This document shows positions 1 to 10,891 of a stretch of DNA of 64,000 nucleotides, piece after piece; the first letter of the stretch is position 1, and every line of letters begins with the position of its first letter. The stretch is from Dryocosmus kuriphilus (taxonomy: Eukaryota; Arthropoda; Insecta; Hymenoptera; Cynipidae). A program made the position numbers and the translations under genes. The notes beneath the pieces were generated by a model that saw only the letters and a list, made by a program, of their open reading frames with translations, did not search any database and was not told the DNA's origin. The DNA lies in assembly GCA_038277395.1 (NCBI GenBank), contig CM076190.1, positions 248,415,256 to 248,479,255 of the forward strand, written 5' to 3'.

Positions 1-2
1 CT

Positions 3-1091
3 TCATTGAAGATGTTCGAACTGAAAACCTTGAACTCCTTCACAAAAAGCTATGCGATTGTAAAAATGAGTTGCAGCATTACGAATCATATCCCTATCAA
101 TGACAGTAGCCTGTTGCACAATCCGATTCTGCAATTCGTCTAAGCTTTGGGGATGCGTTGAGTATACTTTGCTCTTTAAATAACCCCAAAGAAAATAGTC
201 GAGAGGCGTCGGATCAGGAGATCTAGCAGGCCATTCGATTTCACCCCTTCTTCCAATCCACCTTTGAGGGAACTGAGTATCCAAATATGCTCGAACCTCC
301 CTACCGTAATGAGTCGCTGCTCCGTCCTGCTGGAACCAAATATTTTGAAAATTATCGCCTGTAATCTCCCTTATTCTTGGTACAATTTGGTTTCTGAGAA
401 GCTCTTCATATGCACGGGCATTGAGATTACCATCGATGAATTAAGGGCTTATCAATGTATCATTCAAGATACCGGCCCAAACATTAATCTTTTGTGGTTA
501 TTGTGTGTGTCTCTCCAACATCCAATCAGGATTTGTGTCGGACCAATATCTACAATTTTGCCTGTTAACTTTACCTTTTAAAGTGAACGTAGCTTCATCT
601 GAAAATACTGTATTGTACAAGAAAAGAGGGTTTTTATCAATTCTGTCCATCATAATTTCACAAAATTCAACCCGACGATCAGGATCGTCTTCATTGAGCT
701 CTTGTACCAGATGAACTTTGTAAGGATGGAAATTAATGCTTTTTAAAATATTTCGCACTGTCTCAGGAGCAACGTCACGCTCATCACTAGCTCGACGTAA
801 ACTAAAGTATGAGTTTTCAGCAAATGCTTGGGCTATGTCCATCTGCATCTCCTCAGATCCTGCAGATTTTGCCCGACCAGTTCTCTGAAGGTCCTTGATA
901 GATCCATGATTCATAAAGCGCCTTACAGTTCTTTCAATTGTTGATTTTCAGACAGGATTTAACCCTTCTCCGTTAGGAAAAGTGCGATTAAAAAGCAAAC
1001 GAACTTGATCATAAGATCGAACTCGATCTCCCCAACCACGCACCATTAATACAGATACCCTCTCTCGTTCCGAAAGCTTAGCTTGCGCCAT
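3..1091 (-). pseudogene. Tc1/mariner-superfamily transposase fossil
   Basis: One frame of about 363 codons runs from an ATG at 1091 to a stop at 3, with three in-frame stops (TGA 950-948, TAA 500-498, TAA 443-441) and no frameshift. The first ~60 residues look like a helix-turn-helix DNA-binding start. The catalytic residues of the DDE/D nuclease that cuts and joins transposon ends are visible: first Asp in FSDEATFT, second in FQQDGAATH, third in RSPDPTPLDYFLWG, with about 36 residues between the last two. Length fits the superfamily. The exact family is not assigned. No terminal repeat was found and the left end may lie outside the window. The stops make it inactive. Confidence 0.88.
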
Positions 1092-1849
1092 AATAATCTT
1101 TTAACTAAAGATAGTAAGTATGTACTCCTAATACGTAAATTTAGTTTCGATTCGTAATATTCGTATGGAAAAACGGTATAGGACTTATGGTATCGTCTTA
1201 GGTATTGACTTAGGTATCGAAAAACGGTATAGGACTGTATAACTCTTTGGGGAGGAACAGAACTCTCACCAGGACACCTGGAACTTTTAATGAAAAATTT
1301 CCTTATGATTTTACAGTATTCAAAACGCTGTAAGCAAGATGAATACAGAGCTCACCAATGAATTTCTCGTTGAAATTTACTTCAGGAATTGCACTGACCT
1401 CTTCGAAAACTTTGTTAATTTCAAGTAACCTCTAACTGACCTTGAACGTTACAATTGACCTATGGCTTGGGTACGTACCTGAACGTAGAATTTTCCGCTC
1501 TATCGATTGCAGATGTAAAAAAGGGGGTTTCCATTTTAAAAAACAAACTTGACCTTCGAAAAGCCATGAAGGTCAACTTCGAGGTCAAAATGAAGGTCAA
1601 CATTGAGTGCCTCGTTGAATTTTACTTCAGGAATGACCTTCACTTTTTTGGAAAATATTTTACCTGAGGAAATATCCAACCGTCCCGGGACTTCTTAGAC
1701 ACCCGTATATTAAATAACGCTAGTCAACACTAACAACAATATCATTTTCAAATTATTAACTAATAGGATTGGAATTTATTTATCAAAACACATAAGACAA
1801 ATGGATTAGCCATTTGAGTTCAATGAAACAGGATATTTCGTATCCGCCA
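1092..1849. other. Non-genic, with short repeats
   Basis: No gene seen. At 1165-1240 an 18-base string (GAAAAACGGTATAGGACT) occurs twice, perhaps part of the terminal region of the neighbouring transposase fossil. The rest is AT-rich and includes the repeat at 1355-1668. Confidence 0.6.
1355..1668. repeat. Diverged tandem duplication rich in AAGGTCA
   Basis: A block around 1365-1400 recurs around 1612-1645 (shared core TTACTTCAGGAAT), giving a spacing of about 245 bases. Between and within the copies AAGGTCA or its complement TGACCTT occurs several times. The same heptamer is dense in the inverted repeats of the transposon at 4599-8724, but the two regions are not otherwise similar. Confidence 0.55.
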
Positions 1850-2580
1850 GATTGAAATTCGGACATGAGATCGTGGCCGATCTTCACACATGGATAAAGA
1901 AAAGAAAAACCCTCGCTAAGTTGAGTAATCAAAATCGTTTTCTACTTAGATCTGGCTCTCAAGTGCTTCCTACCAGCTCACATAATAAAATGTAATCCTA
2001 AAATAAGTTTTTCAAATTCAACCTGCACTTCTCAGTGCAATAATGCTATTATGAGATTAAAAATAAAAACATTAAAGTTAGAAATTAGAGACATAAATTA
2101 CAGCATCATAACGATTGAAAGAACGATTAAAATATTTGAAACAAAAATACACAATATTGATATTGATAACTTCCTTGCAACTTTTTTCAGTCGTCAAAAT
2201 GAACTCATATACGAATTCGAAAAAGATATTATTCAAAATTCAATTGAGAAATTTGAATGATTATCTTATAAATTTTACGATGTTCAGTTTAAAGATAAGA
2301 AACCTAATAAAAAACGGCTGGTTAACCTTACAGATAAAAGTATCCCAGATGATGTAGGTTTCTTTTTAAGCCTTGGGGAAAAGTTCTGTATTAATGCTAA
2401 AAATAAATGTAACTGTTCAAGAAACTCTAGCTAACATTGAGGATAAAATTAATATTATACCTAATGAACAAAAGACAGACATTAGGACACAATTAAAAAT
2501 CCATATAAATAAATTTCTAAAAAAAATAATCCTAATAATTTTAGATCAAATTGTGAAATTCTGGGTAAAAACAAACCTTT

Positions 2581-3570
2581 TTGAATAACACCGATATCCG
2601 AATCACAAAAGCTGATAAGGGAAACAACTCCGTTAGACAACATAAAACCGACTATGTTAAAAAATGTGAGTCGCTTTTATCGGATGTGAACACATATAAA
2701 CTTTTAAACAAAGATCCAACTCCAAAAATCCAAATTGAACTAAATAAATTGATCAGTAACCTACTCAATAAAGTTTATATTACTACTGATATTTCAAAAT
2801 ATTTAAAATGCTATAATGGCAATGCTCCTAGATTCTTTGGACTAATAAAGCACATAAAACAGATTATGCAATTAGACCTGTTACTTCATTCATAAATTCA
2901 CCGATCTACAACCTTCCTAAATTCGCTAGTAATCCTATACAACTAATTATAGGGAAAACAAATGCATCTATAAAAAATAGCTGGGACTTAATTTCTAAAA
3001 TTAAAAATGTCAAATCCCCTATGACCATAAAATCGTTTCTCTTGACGTCAAATCTTTGCTCACAAATGTACCTAAAGGTCTGGTATTAAAATACATAAAA
3101 ATCAATTGGTACAAGATTAAACAATTCACTAATATTCCAGTTAATGAATTCCTTGATCTAATATCTTTCTGTTTAAACCACGCTTATTGCATTTTTGAAA
3201 GTAAATTTTTTCTCCAAACTTTTGGTACCCCAATGCGGGTTCCCCTCTATCTGGCACAATTGCTGACCTAGTCATGGAAGGCCTTGAAAAAGAAGTTTTA
3301 GAAAAACTGTCTTTTACACCAATATTTTATTTTCGTTATTTTGATGACATACTAGCATGTGTTCCTGAATCAAAAATCGGTGAAGTACTCGATAAATACA
3401 ACTCTTTCTACAATAGATTGAAATTCATAATTGAAATAGAAAAAAATAATTTAATTAACTTTTTGGACATCACTTTGATCAAAGAAAAAGATTCAATCAT
3501 TACAAACTGGTTTAGAAAAGAAACATCGTCCGGACGCTTTCTTAAGTTTGATTCAAATATCGCTATTTAA
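2581..3570 (+). pseudogene. Penelope-type reverse transcriptase remnant
   Basis: Frames at 2581-2895, 3056-3271 and 3274-3570 together cover the RT. Visible motifs: ITKADKGNNSV near the start (Penelope N-terminal motif), PRFFGLIKHIK, a damaged GTPMRVPLY in place of the usual GSPMGSPLS, the catalytic YFDDI motif at about 3340-3354, and a conserved downstream block INFLDITL followed by TNWFRKETSSGRF. At least two frameshifts plus stops break the frame. A defective copy of a retroelement polymerase; confidence is high for the family, lower for exact limits. Confidence 0.87.
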
Positions 3571-3880
3571 GATAAAATTTCAGTAATCAACAACTTAGTA
3601 GATAGAGCCGTTACACTTTCAGACAAACAATTCAGATTAAAAAAATTAAAAATCATTCGAGACACACTTTTAAAAAACAACTATCCTCTAAATTTCATCA
3701 AAAAGTATATTAATAAAAGATTAAACATAATTAATAATAATAACAACAGTAACACCAATACTCTTGTCAATAAACAGAACATCGAGTTTCAAAAACTTAT
3801 TGTCTTACCTTATGTCAAAGAACTGTCACGATTTTATGTCAGAACTTTCAAGCAGTACGACATTCAAATAGTTTTCAGAT

Positions 3881-4150
3881 ATGAAAAGGACCCATTTAAA
3901 TGCTTTTCAAAAAAATAAAGTTCCTATACCTCTAGAATTAAAAACACATGTTATTTATATCATCCCATGTGAATGTGGTTCGTTTTACGTCGGACAAACA
4001 AGTAGATATTTTAAAGACAGAATCAGGGAAAGCCGTAACGACTGCAAAAAGGATTCAAGACGCACAACACTGGTTTCTCATTCACACATATTTGACCATA
4101 ATATTCTGTTTGCAAATACTAAAATTTCAAGTACTGAAACAAACTACTAA
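3881..4150 (+). pseudogene. GIY-YIG endonuclease domain of Penelope-like element
   Basis: The frame reads VIYIIPCECGSFYVGQTSRYFKDRI, which matches the GIY-YIG nuclease start (Y-I/Y-I...YVGQT) with the Cys pair (CEC) typical of Penelope-like elements and the following Arg-rich helix. This domain nicks target DNA for insertion. It lies downstream of the RT remnant in a different frame. The end of the domain is disrupted by a stop and frameshift near 4150. Confidence 0.85.
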
Positions 4151-4265
4151 AAAAAACACATGTTTGAAGAAATGTTCCAAATTGTGAGACACAAAAACCC
4201 AGTTAATAAAAGTTCTGACACTGATTTTCTTAGCGAAATTTATAAACCCTTCATTGTTAATACTT

Positions 4266-4598
4266 AATAATATAAAGAAAGTAAAAGTTTTTAAAAACTA
4301 TCGCTACTTTTATATGATCTTCTAAATCCATCATGGCGTAGTTTTCTCCAATATTGCATTTATTCACTTTTCTAACCTCACTTCCTGATATGTGGCTCTT
4401 ACTAATGAGGCGTGGTCCAAATCTATTTTATTTTGATAATACTAGTATTGCTGCCACATGTGTAGGAGTGAAGTTAATATATTATCGAAAGCTACAGAAA
4501 TAAGTAACAATTCAAAACTTAATGTAACTTTAAACTCTTCATAAAATATCACCAAAAAACTGTAAGTAATTTTAGGTTAGTCAATGTCTCTTAGATTA
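4266..4598. other. AT-rich spacer, no gene
   Basis: Between the Penelope tail and the transposon inverted repeat. Nothing recognised. It ends with TTA (4596-4598), read as the left target-site duplication of the next element. Confidence 0.5.
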
Positions 4599-5118
4599 CA
4601 CAGCCCCACAAAAAGAAAATTTTCTGTGCACGTAACCAGACCACCATATCTATATGTTTTTGGGGTCGCTGAGTTCGAATCTGGGGTCCGTTTTTCTCCA
4701 TCAGGTCAATGTCAAGGTCGATTCAAGGTCAAATCAATATTATTCCACGAATGTGGGCCAAGATGCCGTTTTTTGTATGTTTTTCGTGGTCGCTGAGTCC
4801 GAATCCGGGGTCTGTTTTTCTCCATCAGGTCAGGGTCAAGGTCATTTCAAGGTTATATCGAGGAAAATTCCTGCGAACAGACGCAATTACTACATCTATA
4901 CGTTTTTGGGGTCGCTGAGTCCGAATCCGGGGTCCGTTTTTTTCCATCAGGTCAAGGTCATTTCACGGTCAAATGACGATTATTTCACGAACGTGGGCCA
5001 AGATGCCGTTTTGTATGTTTTTGATGTCCCTGGGTGCGAATCCGAAGTCTGTTGGCCTTCATCAGGTCTGGATCAAGGTCATCTCAAGGTCGAATCGAGG
5101 AAAAAACTTGAAAGCCAA
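4599..5118 (+). repeat. Left inverted repeat, two higher-order repeat units
   Basis: After about 55 unique terminal bases come four ~120-base modules beginning near 4658, 4781, 4905 and 5018. Each reads GGTCGCTGAGTCCGAATCC, then a CTCCATCAGGTCA block, then AAGGTCA motifs. Modules alternate between two types: one ends with CACGAATGTGGGCCAAGATG, the other with GAACAGACGCAATTACTACA, so the unit is a dimer of about 245 bases present twice. TCAAGGTCA occurs about once per module. The right end carries only one dimer. Confidence 0.8.
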
Positions 5119-5595
5119 TAACATTGAATACGTCGTATGATACAGATGTAAAATAAAATTGGATATATTGGTTTTCTTTTCTATGCTTCAAGACTTCTGT
5201 TTTAACGTGATACGGAGGACAGACGTTTAATTTATCTTCAGTTTTATAGAATATCATTTTTATATTCTGACTGACCGAATATCTCTGCGCTGAAGGATGT
5301 AATATAGAACATTGGTGAGCCCAATTACAGTTTCTAAACTAACACTACATCTGCGTGGTGATACTTGAATTCTTCAAACCCTGCTACCGCGAGCGATACT
5401 GGGACGATGACAACTGCTTCGAAAGGAGATGTGTAGAATGATTCGCTTCCCAGTCCCATGTGGTATCGAAGCCAGCGTGGCGCGCTGCCTTGCAGGGGGG
5501 CGTTAGGGTGTGAGAATGAAGCCGCAGTGTGTCTGACGACGAGTTGACATTGTCCTCGTCAAAGTCAGAAAGCTCTCATACTTACTAAACAAATG
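5119..5595. other. Transposon leader between inverted repeat and coding region
   Basis: No coding similarity seen. It turns GC-richer at 5360-5570. A possible splice acceptor (AATGTAG) lies just before the transposase frame opens near 5596, so a 5' exon could sit here, but I cannot identify one. Confidence 0.4.
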
Positions 5596-6034
5596 TAGCA
5601 AGTTCTTCATCTGAACACTACTGTAACAAAAGTGTTGATGCATTCTCTTACGTATGTGCTAAGTATCACCTATCAGCTGACCGAAGACAAATATCCGATA
5701 AAATTAAAAATATTTACAAAAACTGTTTTGGATTGGATATTTATAACCAAGATAAAAAATGGATACCACACAAGCTATTTAGTGCTTGTTACATGATGAT
5801 GACTAGATATGATTCCGAAAAAAAACCTGAAAAATGAAAGTTTGTAAAACCTGCATATTGGGAAGAGCCATCATGCACAGCAAACTGTTATATATGTTTG
5901 ACAAAAGTGACAGGAATTAATAAAAAAAATATTCAGAGTATCAAATATCCTGAAGTTTCAACGTTAGTAAGACCAGTAGAGGAAAATATTTATATTGACG
6001 ATGAAAGCGACAGTTCAATAAATTCGATGAAAAG

Positions 6035-6979
6035 TACGAGGGCCTACCCAAAAGAAACCGAACTGATATTGTGGGGAGCGGAGTTGTTGTAGTACCGGGT
6101 TTTTGCCGGTAGGTGCGTGTAGAGGCACTTTTCACCAGTTAGTATGCCAACTGCTATCACTGTGTAAGGTTGCATTCGGTGTGTGATTTTTTTTGTGACT
6201 GTTGCTTTGCGCGCTCGTCGTTTTTTGTGATGGTTGATTTTCGTGATCAGCGTGCCAAGGTGAGGTTTTGCTTCCTGCTCGGGAAAACGGGCACAGAAAC
6301 TCTTCAAATGTTAAAAACGGTCTACCAGGATGATGCTATGGGAAAAACTCAAGTGTTCGAGTGGTTTTCTCGTTTTAAAAGTGGGGAAATGCCAATTGAC
6401 GATCAACCTCGCTCTGGACGTCCTTCGACGGCCCGAACCGACGAAAATGTTGAAAAAATTCGTGAAATCATCCTGGAAGATCGACGAAGGACCATCGAAG
6501 AAGTTAATCAGGCATTTTACCTGGAATTCTTGAAAAGATTGCGCAACAGTTTACGACGAAAAAGGCCTGATTTGTGGCAGTCGGGGGACTGGTTTTTCCA
6601 CCACGACAACGCCCCTGCTCACACAGCTCTTTCTGTGCGCCGATTTTTGACCAAAAATAGCATGGCCACTGTTCCTCACCCACCCTATTCCCCCGATTTA
6701 GCCCCCTGTGACTTTTTTTTATTCCCCCGAATGAAAAGGGACATGAAAGGAAAGCGTTTTGCGGACGTAGCTGAAGTGAAGGAAAAAAACGACGGAGGCG
6801 CTGTCAAGCATCACAAAAGAGGAATTTAAAAAATGTTTCGAACAATGGAATACAAGATTAGATAAGTGTATTGTCTCCAATGGAGAGTACTTTGAAGGAG
6901 ATTAAATGTTTTTTGTAGAAAAATCAAAATAATAACTTTGAACAAAAGTAGTTCGGTTTCTTTTGGGTAGGCCCTCGTA
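6035..6979 (+). mobile_element. mariner element nested in the TTA transposon
   Basis: Perfect or near-perfect 30-base inverted repeats (6035-6064 and 6950-6979) begin TACGAGGGCCTACCC and include the TA target duplication at each end. The single internal frame is a mariner transposase with a central deletion. The low divergence of the ends suggests a relatively recent insertion compared with the host transposon. Because the catalytic core is incomplete the copy would need enzyme from elsewhere to move. Confidence 0.95.
6230..6905 (+). pseudogene. mariner transposase, internally deleted
   Basis: Starts at ATG 6230. The N-terminal helix-turn-helix half is intact (FCFLLGKTGTETLQMLK, QVFEWFSRFKSG, the linker RSGRPST), up to about residue 85. 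It then jumps directly to the C-terminal half: FHHDNAPAHTA carries the second catalytic Asp and YSPDLAPCDFFLF the third. The section with the first Asp is missing, roughly 120 codons against a normal length near 345. One extra A in an A-run near 6785 shifts the frame; the family C-terminus (FEQWNTRLDKCIV) is then read in the next frame to the stop at 6903-6905. Confidence 0.93.
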
Positions 6980-8395
6980 TGTCAACCAATGATGCAGACA
7001 TTATTAGTGACGCTGAAGAAGATGAATATAAAGATGGAGATGAATATACTCCAGATGATGGAAATATGAGTACAAGTAGTGAATACTATGCTACTAATGG
7101 TCAAGACAAAACTCCAAAAATCATAGATCAAAAAGAATTGAATGATCTTCTAAGGGACCTGGATTTACCTAAAGATAAAGCGAAATATCTAGCTTCATAC
7201 ATGAAAGGCAGCAACTGGCTCTCAAATATCATAAGAATATCATATTACCGAAACCGAGAGGAAAACTTTAGAAAATATTTTACGATGATAGGGGAACCTT
7301 CATTAGTGTATTGCAATAATATGGAAGGGTTAATGAATGAGTTCCAGATAGGAATCTATAAGGACAATGAATGGAGACTATTTATAGACTCCTCCACTAC
7401 AAGTCTGAAGGGCAGTATTACTTCATAACACTAATGTTTTTGCTTCAATTCCCATAGCTCATTCAACCGTACTAAAAGAAGAATATAGTACGATGAAATT
7501 CATTTTAGAGACAATAAAACATTCTGAGCATAACTGGCTTATTTGCGGAGATCTTAAGATTTTAACTATACTGTTAGGACAACAATCTGGAAATACGAAA
7601 TATCCTTGTTTTTTGTGTTTATGGGACAGCAGAGGTCGCAAGAAGCTCTATATAACGAAGATATGGCCGAACAGAACCTTTATCGAGGCTGGTTCTGCTA
7701 ATATTGTACGCGAAACACTGGTTGATCGCAGTAAGGTATTGCTTCCACCCCTCCACATCAAACTCGGCTTGATGAAGCAATATGTAAAAGCCTTAAATAA
7801 AGAAGGAGAGTGCTTTAAATAGTTGAAGAAAAAATTCCCTAAACTCCGTGATGCAAAAATTAATGAAGGTATCTTTGATGGACCACAAATAAGTGAATTG
7901 TTAAAAGATAATGAGTTCGTTCTTGTAATGACTGACAAAGAAAGAGCAGCATGGGTCAGTTTTAAAGAAGTTGTACAAAATTTTCTTGGGAATAATAAAA
8001 GCGTAGAGTACAAGAAAATAGTGGATCGAATGTTGGAACACTATAAGGAACTAGGATGTTTGATGAATTCAAAATTACATTATTTGCATTTACATATAGA
8101 TTACTTTCCACAGAATCTAGGGAATTTCAGTGAGGAGCAGGGAGAGAGGTTCCACCGAGATATCAAGAAAATAGAAAAAAGATATCAAGGACGGTGGGAT
8201 GTGAACATGATGGCTGATTACTGCTGGTCATTGAAGAGAGAAAGTAATAAAAAAGGAGTCAAGCGTAAAAGAGAGTCACTTGTACGGTCATTTAAAAAGA
8301 AAAGAGTAAGATACCATACAGAACAATAGATAAACGAAGGTTCTCGATATTTTCTAAATCGATGATACATATAGTTATAATGTCTGTCTCTGTTT

Positions 8396-8724
8396 ACTCA
8401 GCGACCCCAAAAACGTAACGTATAGATGTAGTGATTGTGTCTGTTCACAGGCTTTTTCCTCGATTTAACCTTGAAGTGACCTTGAACCTGACCTGATAGA
8501 GACAAACAGATCTCGAATTCAGATTCAGGGACCTCAAAAATATACAAAAACCGCATCTTGGTCCACATTCGTGGAATAATCTTGATTTGACCTTGAAATG
8601 ACCTTGACACTGACCTGATGGAGAAAAACGGACTCCGGATTCGGACTCAGCGACCCCAAAAACATATAGATATGGTGGTCTGGTCACGTGCACAGAAAAT
8701 TTTTTTTTTTTTCGTGGAGCTGTG
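8396..8724 (-). repeat. Right inverted repeat of the TTA transposon
   Basis: Reverse complement of the left end: the terminal CACAGC motif, the TCTGTGCACGTGACCAGACC block, then one higher-order dimer (two ~120-base modules) and the start of a third. It has about half the modules of the left end. It carries TGACCTTGA (complement of TCAAGGTCA) three times between 8470 and 8610. Confidence 0.85.
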
Positions 8725-8828
8725 TTATTATAGCACTCTTATTTCTTATGATTATATCCCTAGAAATGCAGCCCATCATAACCAGTATTAGTCTCGCGAA
8801 CTCACATAGTTGCATTACCAATGCTTTC

Positions 8829-10146
8829 TTACAATCTCTTCGCAATGAGAAAGTATTATTTATATGTGAAAACTGACTTTCGCGGATTTCATAAAATGTC
8901 GACCTTTCGAGACCACCTGAATACAAAAAAAAAAAAACATTTTTTACGTTGGCATCTGTCTGTCATTGTAGTCCCTGTTATTTGTTAGCACGATAGTTTT
9001 CGAAAGACTAATCGGGTTAGATTTTTCAGCCACACACTTCATTAATGTGTCAAAAAAAGGACGAGCTAGTAGTTTTTTATGACACACATAAAACATGCTG
9101 CAGTCACGACAAATAGTGCTAAAAAGCCAATAAAAAGTTATTAAAAAATCTGCCCGTTAAGTCGGTGCATTCTCATCAGGTTCCTCGCGCATATTACTCA
9201 ACTCATGTATACTCAAAATATGAATTTTTTCACATACTTTGGCTAAGAATTCAAATGTTTACAATCTCATTAGAGAAGGTATTATATTTTTGTAAACGTT
9301 TGTAGTTTGAAAAGATGAAGATCAAATTCGTTAACCAGCCATATTGGAACAAAGTTCAAAAAGTTATGTCATCTGGAAAGATTTTAAACAATTGTTTTAA
9401 GAGTTTAAAAATTTTATGCATGGTTCTTGTTTTTTTTTCGCTTTAACGGTCAGCAATGTTATTAATAAAGAAGACGATTTCAATTTTTCCACCAAAATAT
9501 TCGAGATACGAAAAAATGTTAAGAGGCGGAGATGTTTATTTCAAAAGGATCATCAAATTTCCTTGACACTTTTTTTTTATAACGTATATAGTTTTTGATT
9601 TAATCATAAAAAATGTTATCAAAAATCAAAAATGTAATTTTCCGGTGAAAATATACGAGACGCAAGGAGGTATCCAGAAGAAGAGTTACTCACCTCAAAA
9701 GGCTTTAAATATTAGCTTCAGATCATGTTTTGATATGATGCATAGTTTTTGTTCTAATCGTGAAAAATATTACTAGAAATAAAAAAAATTTATTTTCACT
9801 AAAGCTGCAAAAAAAGTTTCATGGTGTAGAAAAATTTTATTAGAGCTCGAAACACGAGACACGTGATGAGAATAATGTATTTGTTAAAGCCGAAGGAGCT
9901 CTAACAAAAAATTAAAAATTACCAATCTACACTGGTCAATAGTTCGGTGTTTAATTTTTAAAGGCCTACACGCAGTACGCACAAATATAGTGGGATGTAC
10001 GAAAACCGAGCGCCAGTTGAATAATGTGTCGATGGTGCAGCGCAAGTTAAGTATATTATAAAATGCGTAAGGTGATTTCCGACAGATGCGCGCCATAGGC
10101 GCGCTCATACTTCGCGCGGAGAACATGCGCACAAGGCGGGCAGATA
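8829..10146 (+). mobile_element. DINE-1-like Helentron-derived element, copy A
   Basis: Same family as the copies at 24354-25531 and 56166-57436: start related to ACATTCTCATC, the GACTTTCGCGGATTTCAT block (8877-8894), repeated 'GAGATACGAAAAA' modules, a GCGCGCTCATACTTCGCGCG palindrome region and a GC-rich 3' end near 10125-10146. A second start-like block at 9262-9290 shows that two members are joined or one is internally duplicated. Copy B has the same arrangement. No protein is encoded. Confidence 0.7.
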
Positions 10147-10299
10147 TTCCTTTTGATTTATTTGGCTTTGCAAATCTTTTATAAAATGATTATTTTCTAG
10201 CAATTAAATAACTATTTTGAATTAGATGTTCTAAACCTTATCATTTTTTAAAAAATGCATCAGACGTAAGATGGTACAGCCAAATATGTCGAAGATACT

Positions 10300-10510
10300 T
10301 TGCAATTAATTTTGAACTCAGGCTTATTTGGAACCGGATTAATTTCAGGCTAAGATTTTGTTATCTTCCGTCTAGTAAGGTGGAACAGGTCAATTTCGGG
10401 CCTGGGTTTAGATCGAACAGTGTTAACTTCAGGTTAATGCTTTGTTAATTTCGAATTCGGGTTGAGTTGGAACTTGTGAGTTTCGGTCATGCGTTGAACT
10501 GAGACCCGAC
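10300..10510 (-). repeat. Degenerate ~33-base satellite-like array
   Basis: On the minus strand a unit like CCGAAATTAACCTGTTCC recurs with varying spacing (32-46 bases). The same unit is found on the plus strand at 26440-26509 and 28053-28225. Confidence 0.55.
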
Positions 10511-10891
10511 TGAAATCCAGCGATGATTTAGGAATATACTCCCTGCTTGTTATTATATTCTGGAATTCCATGAAAATTGAACATTATGAAACCATCGGCA
10601 TGAATTTTACCCTCTAAATGTTACTTCTTCAGCGGTTCTGATTAATTTGTATTAGAAATTTGCTTTGGTTTCATTCGTATTAACGTTCAATCGAATTACA
10701 TCGAACGAGAATGAAAAGTTTTTTTGAATTGGTTTGGAATAAATCGCATTCGGATTAATACAGATATTAGAATCAACCTGAATAGTTCGCAGTAGCCTGA
10801 ATTTAAATCCAGTCCGAAACTTTCACCAGGGATGCCTAGTATCAATTTGTGAAATAAAAGTTTGCCAATTAATATAAATATATATATATAT

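Larger units (their letters stand above)
1850..4265 (+). mobile_element. Penelope-like retroelement, degenerate (copy 1)
   Basis: Penelope-like elements encode one protein: a telomerase-related reverse transcriptase followed by a GIY-YIG endonuclease. The order is kept here: an upstream basic and helical stretch (about 1860-2560), RT motifs (2581-3570), a linker, then a GIY-YIG motif (3881-4150). The frame changes several times and stops are frequent, so the copy is dead. No long terminal repeats were recognised; both ends are approximate. A second, diverged member lies at 60.7-64.0 kb on the other strand. Confidence 0.85.
5596..8329 (+). pseudogene. Transposase-like protein of the TTA element, interrupted
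   Basis: The N-terminal part (5596-5890) is basic and Cys/His-containing, ending in a Cys cluster SCTANCYICL. An acidic stretch (about 7000-7090) follows. The C-terminal part shows LFIDSSTTSLKG, then CGDLKILTILLG, then a zinc-type PCFLCLWDSR, LLPPLHIKLGLMKQ and SEEQGERFHRDIKK, and a Lys/Arg-rich tail like a nuclear signal. I infer an RNase H-like fold with Asp, Asp and Glu in the first, second and SEEQGERFH motifs. Damage: TGA at 5835-5837, the mariner at 6035-6979, one extra base near 7412, and TAG at 7820-7822. I recall similar unnamed proteins in insects but cannot name the family. Confidence 0.7.
4599..8724 (+). mobile_element. DNA transposon of unassigned superfamily, TTA target duplication
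   Basis: The two ends are inverted copies (about 520 bases left, 330 right) starting CACAGC[C/T]CCAC and directly flanked by TTA on each side (4596-4598, 8725-8727). Between them is one decayed transposase-like frame (5596-8329), itself split by a mariner at 6035-6979. Without the mariner the element is about 3.2 kb. The 3-base TTA duplication would fit PIF/Harbinger, but the protein does not resemble a Harbinger nuclease, so I leave the superfamily open. Confidence 0.75.
8725..10891 (+). repeat. Composite repeat, copy A, left part
   Basis: Shared with copy B (28985-38870): the upstream segment around CACATAGTTGCATTACCAATG (8806-8826 here, near 29047-29070 in B), a DINE-1-like element, and a downstream block around 10755-10880 that matches 38170-38300. 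It continues after the two LTR insertions at 20527-21110. Copy B lacks a stretch of about 750 bases corresponding to 9990-10755. Confidence 0.75.
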
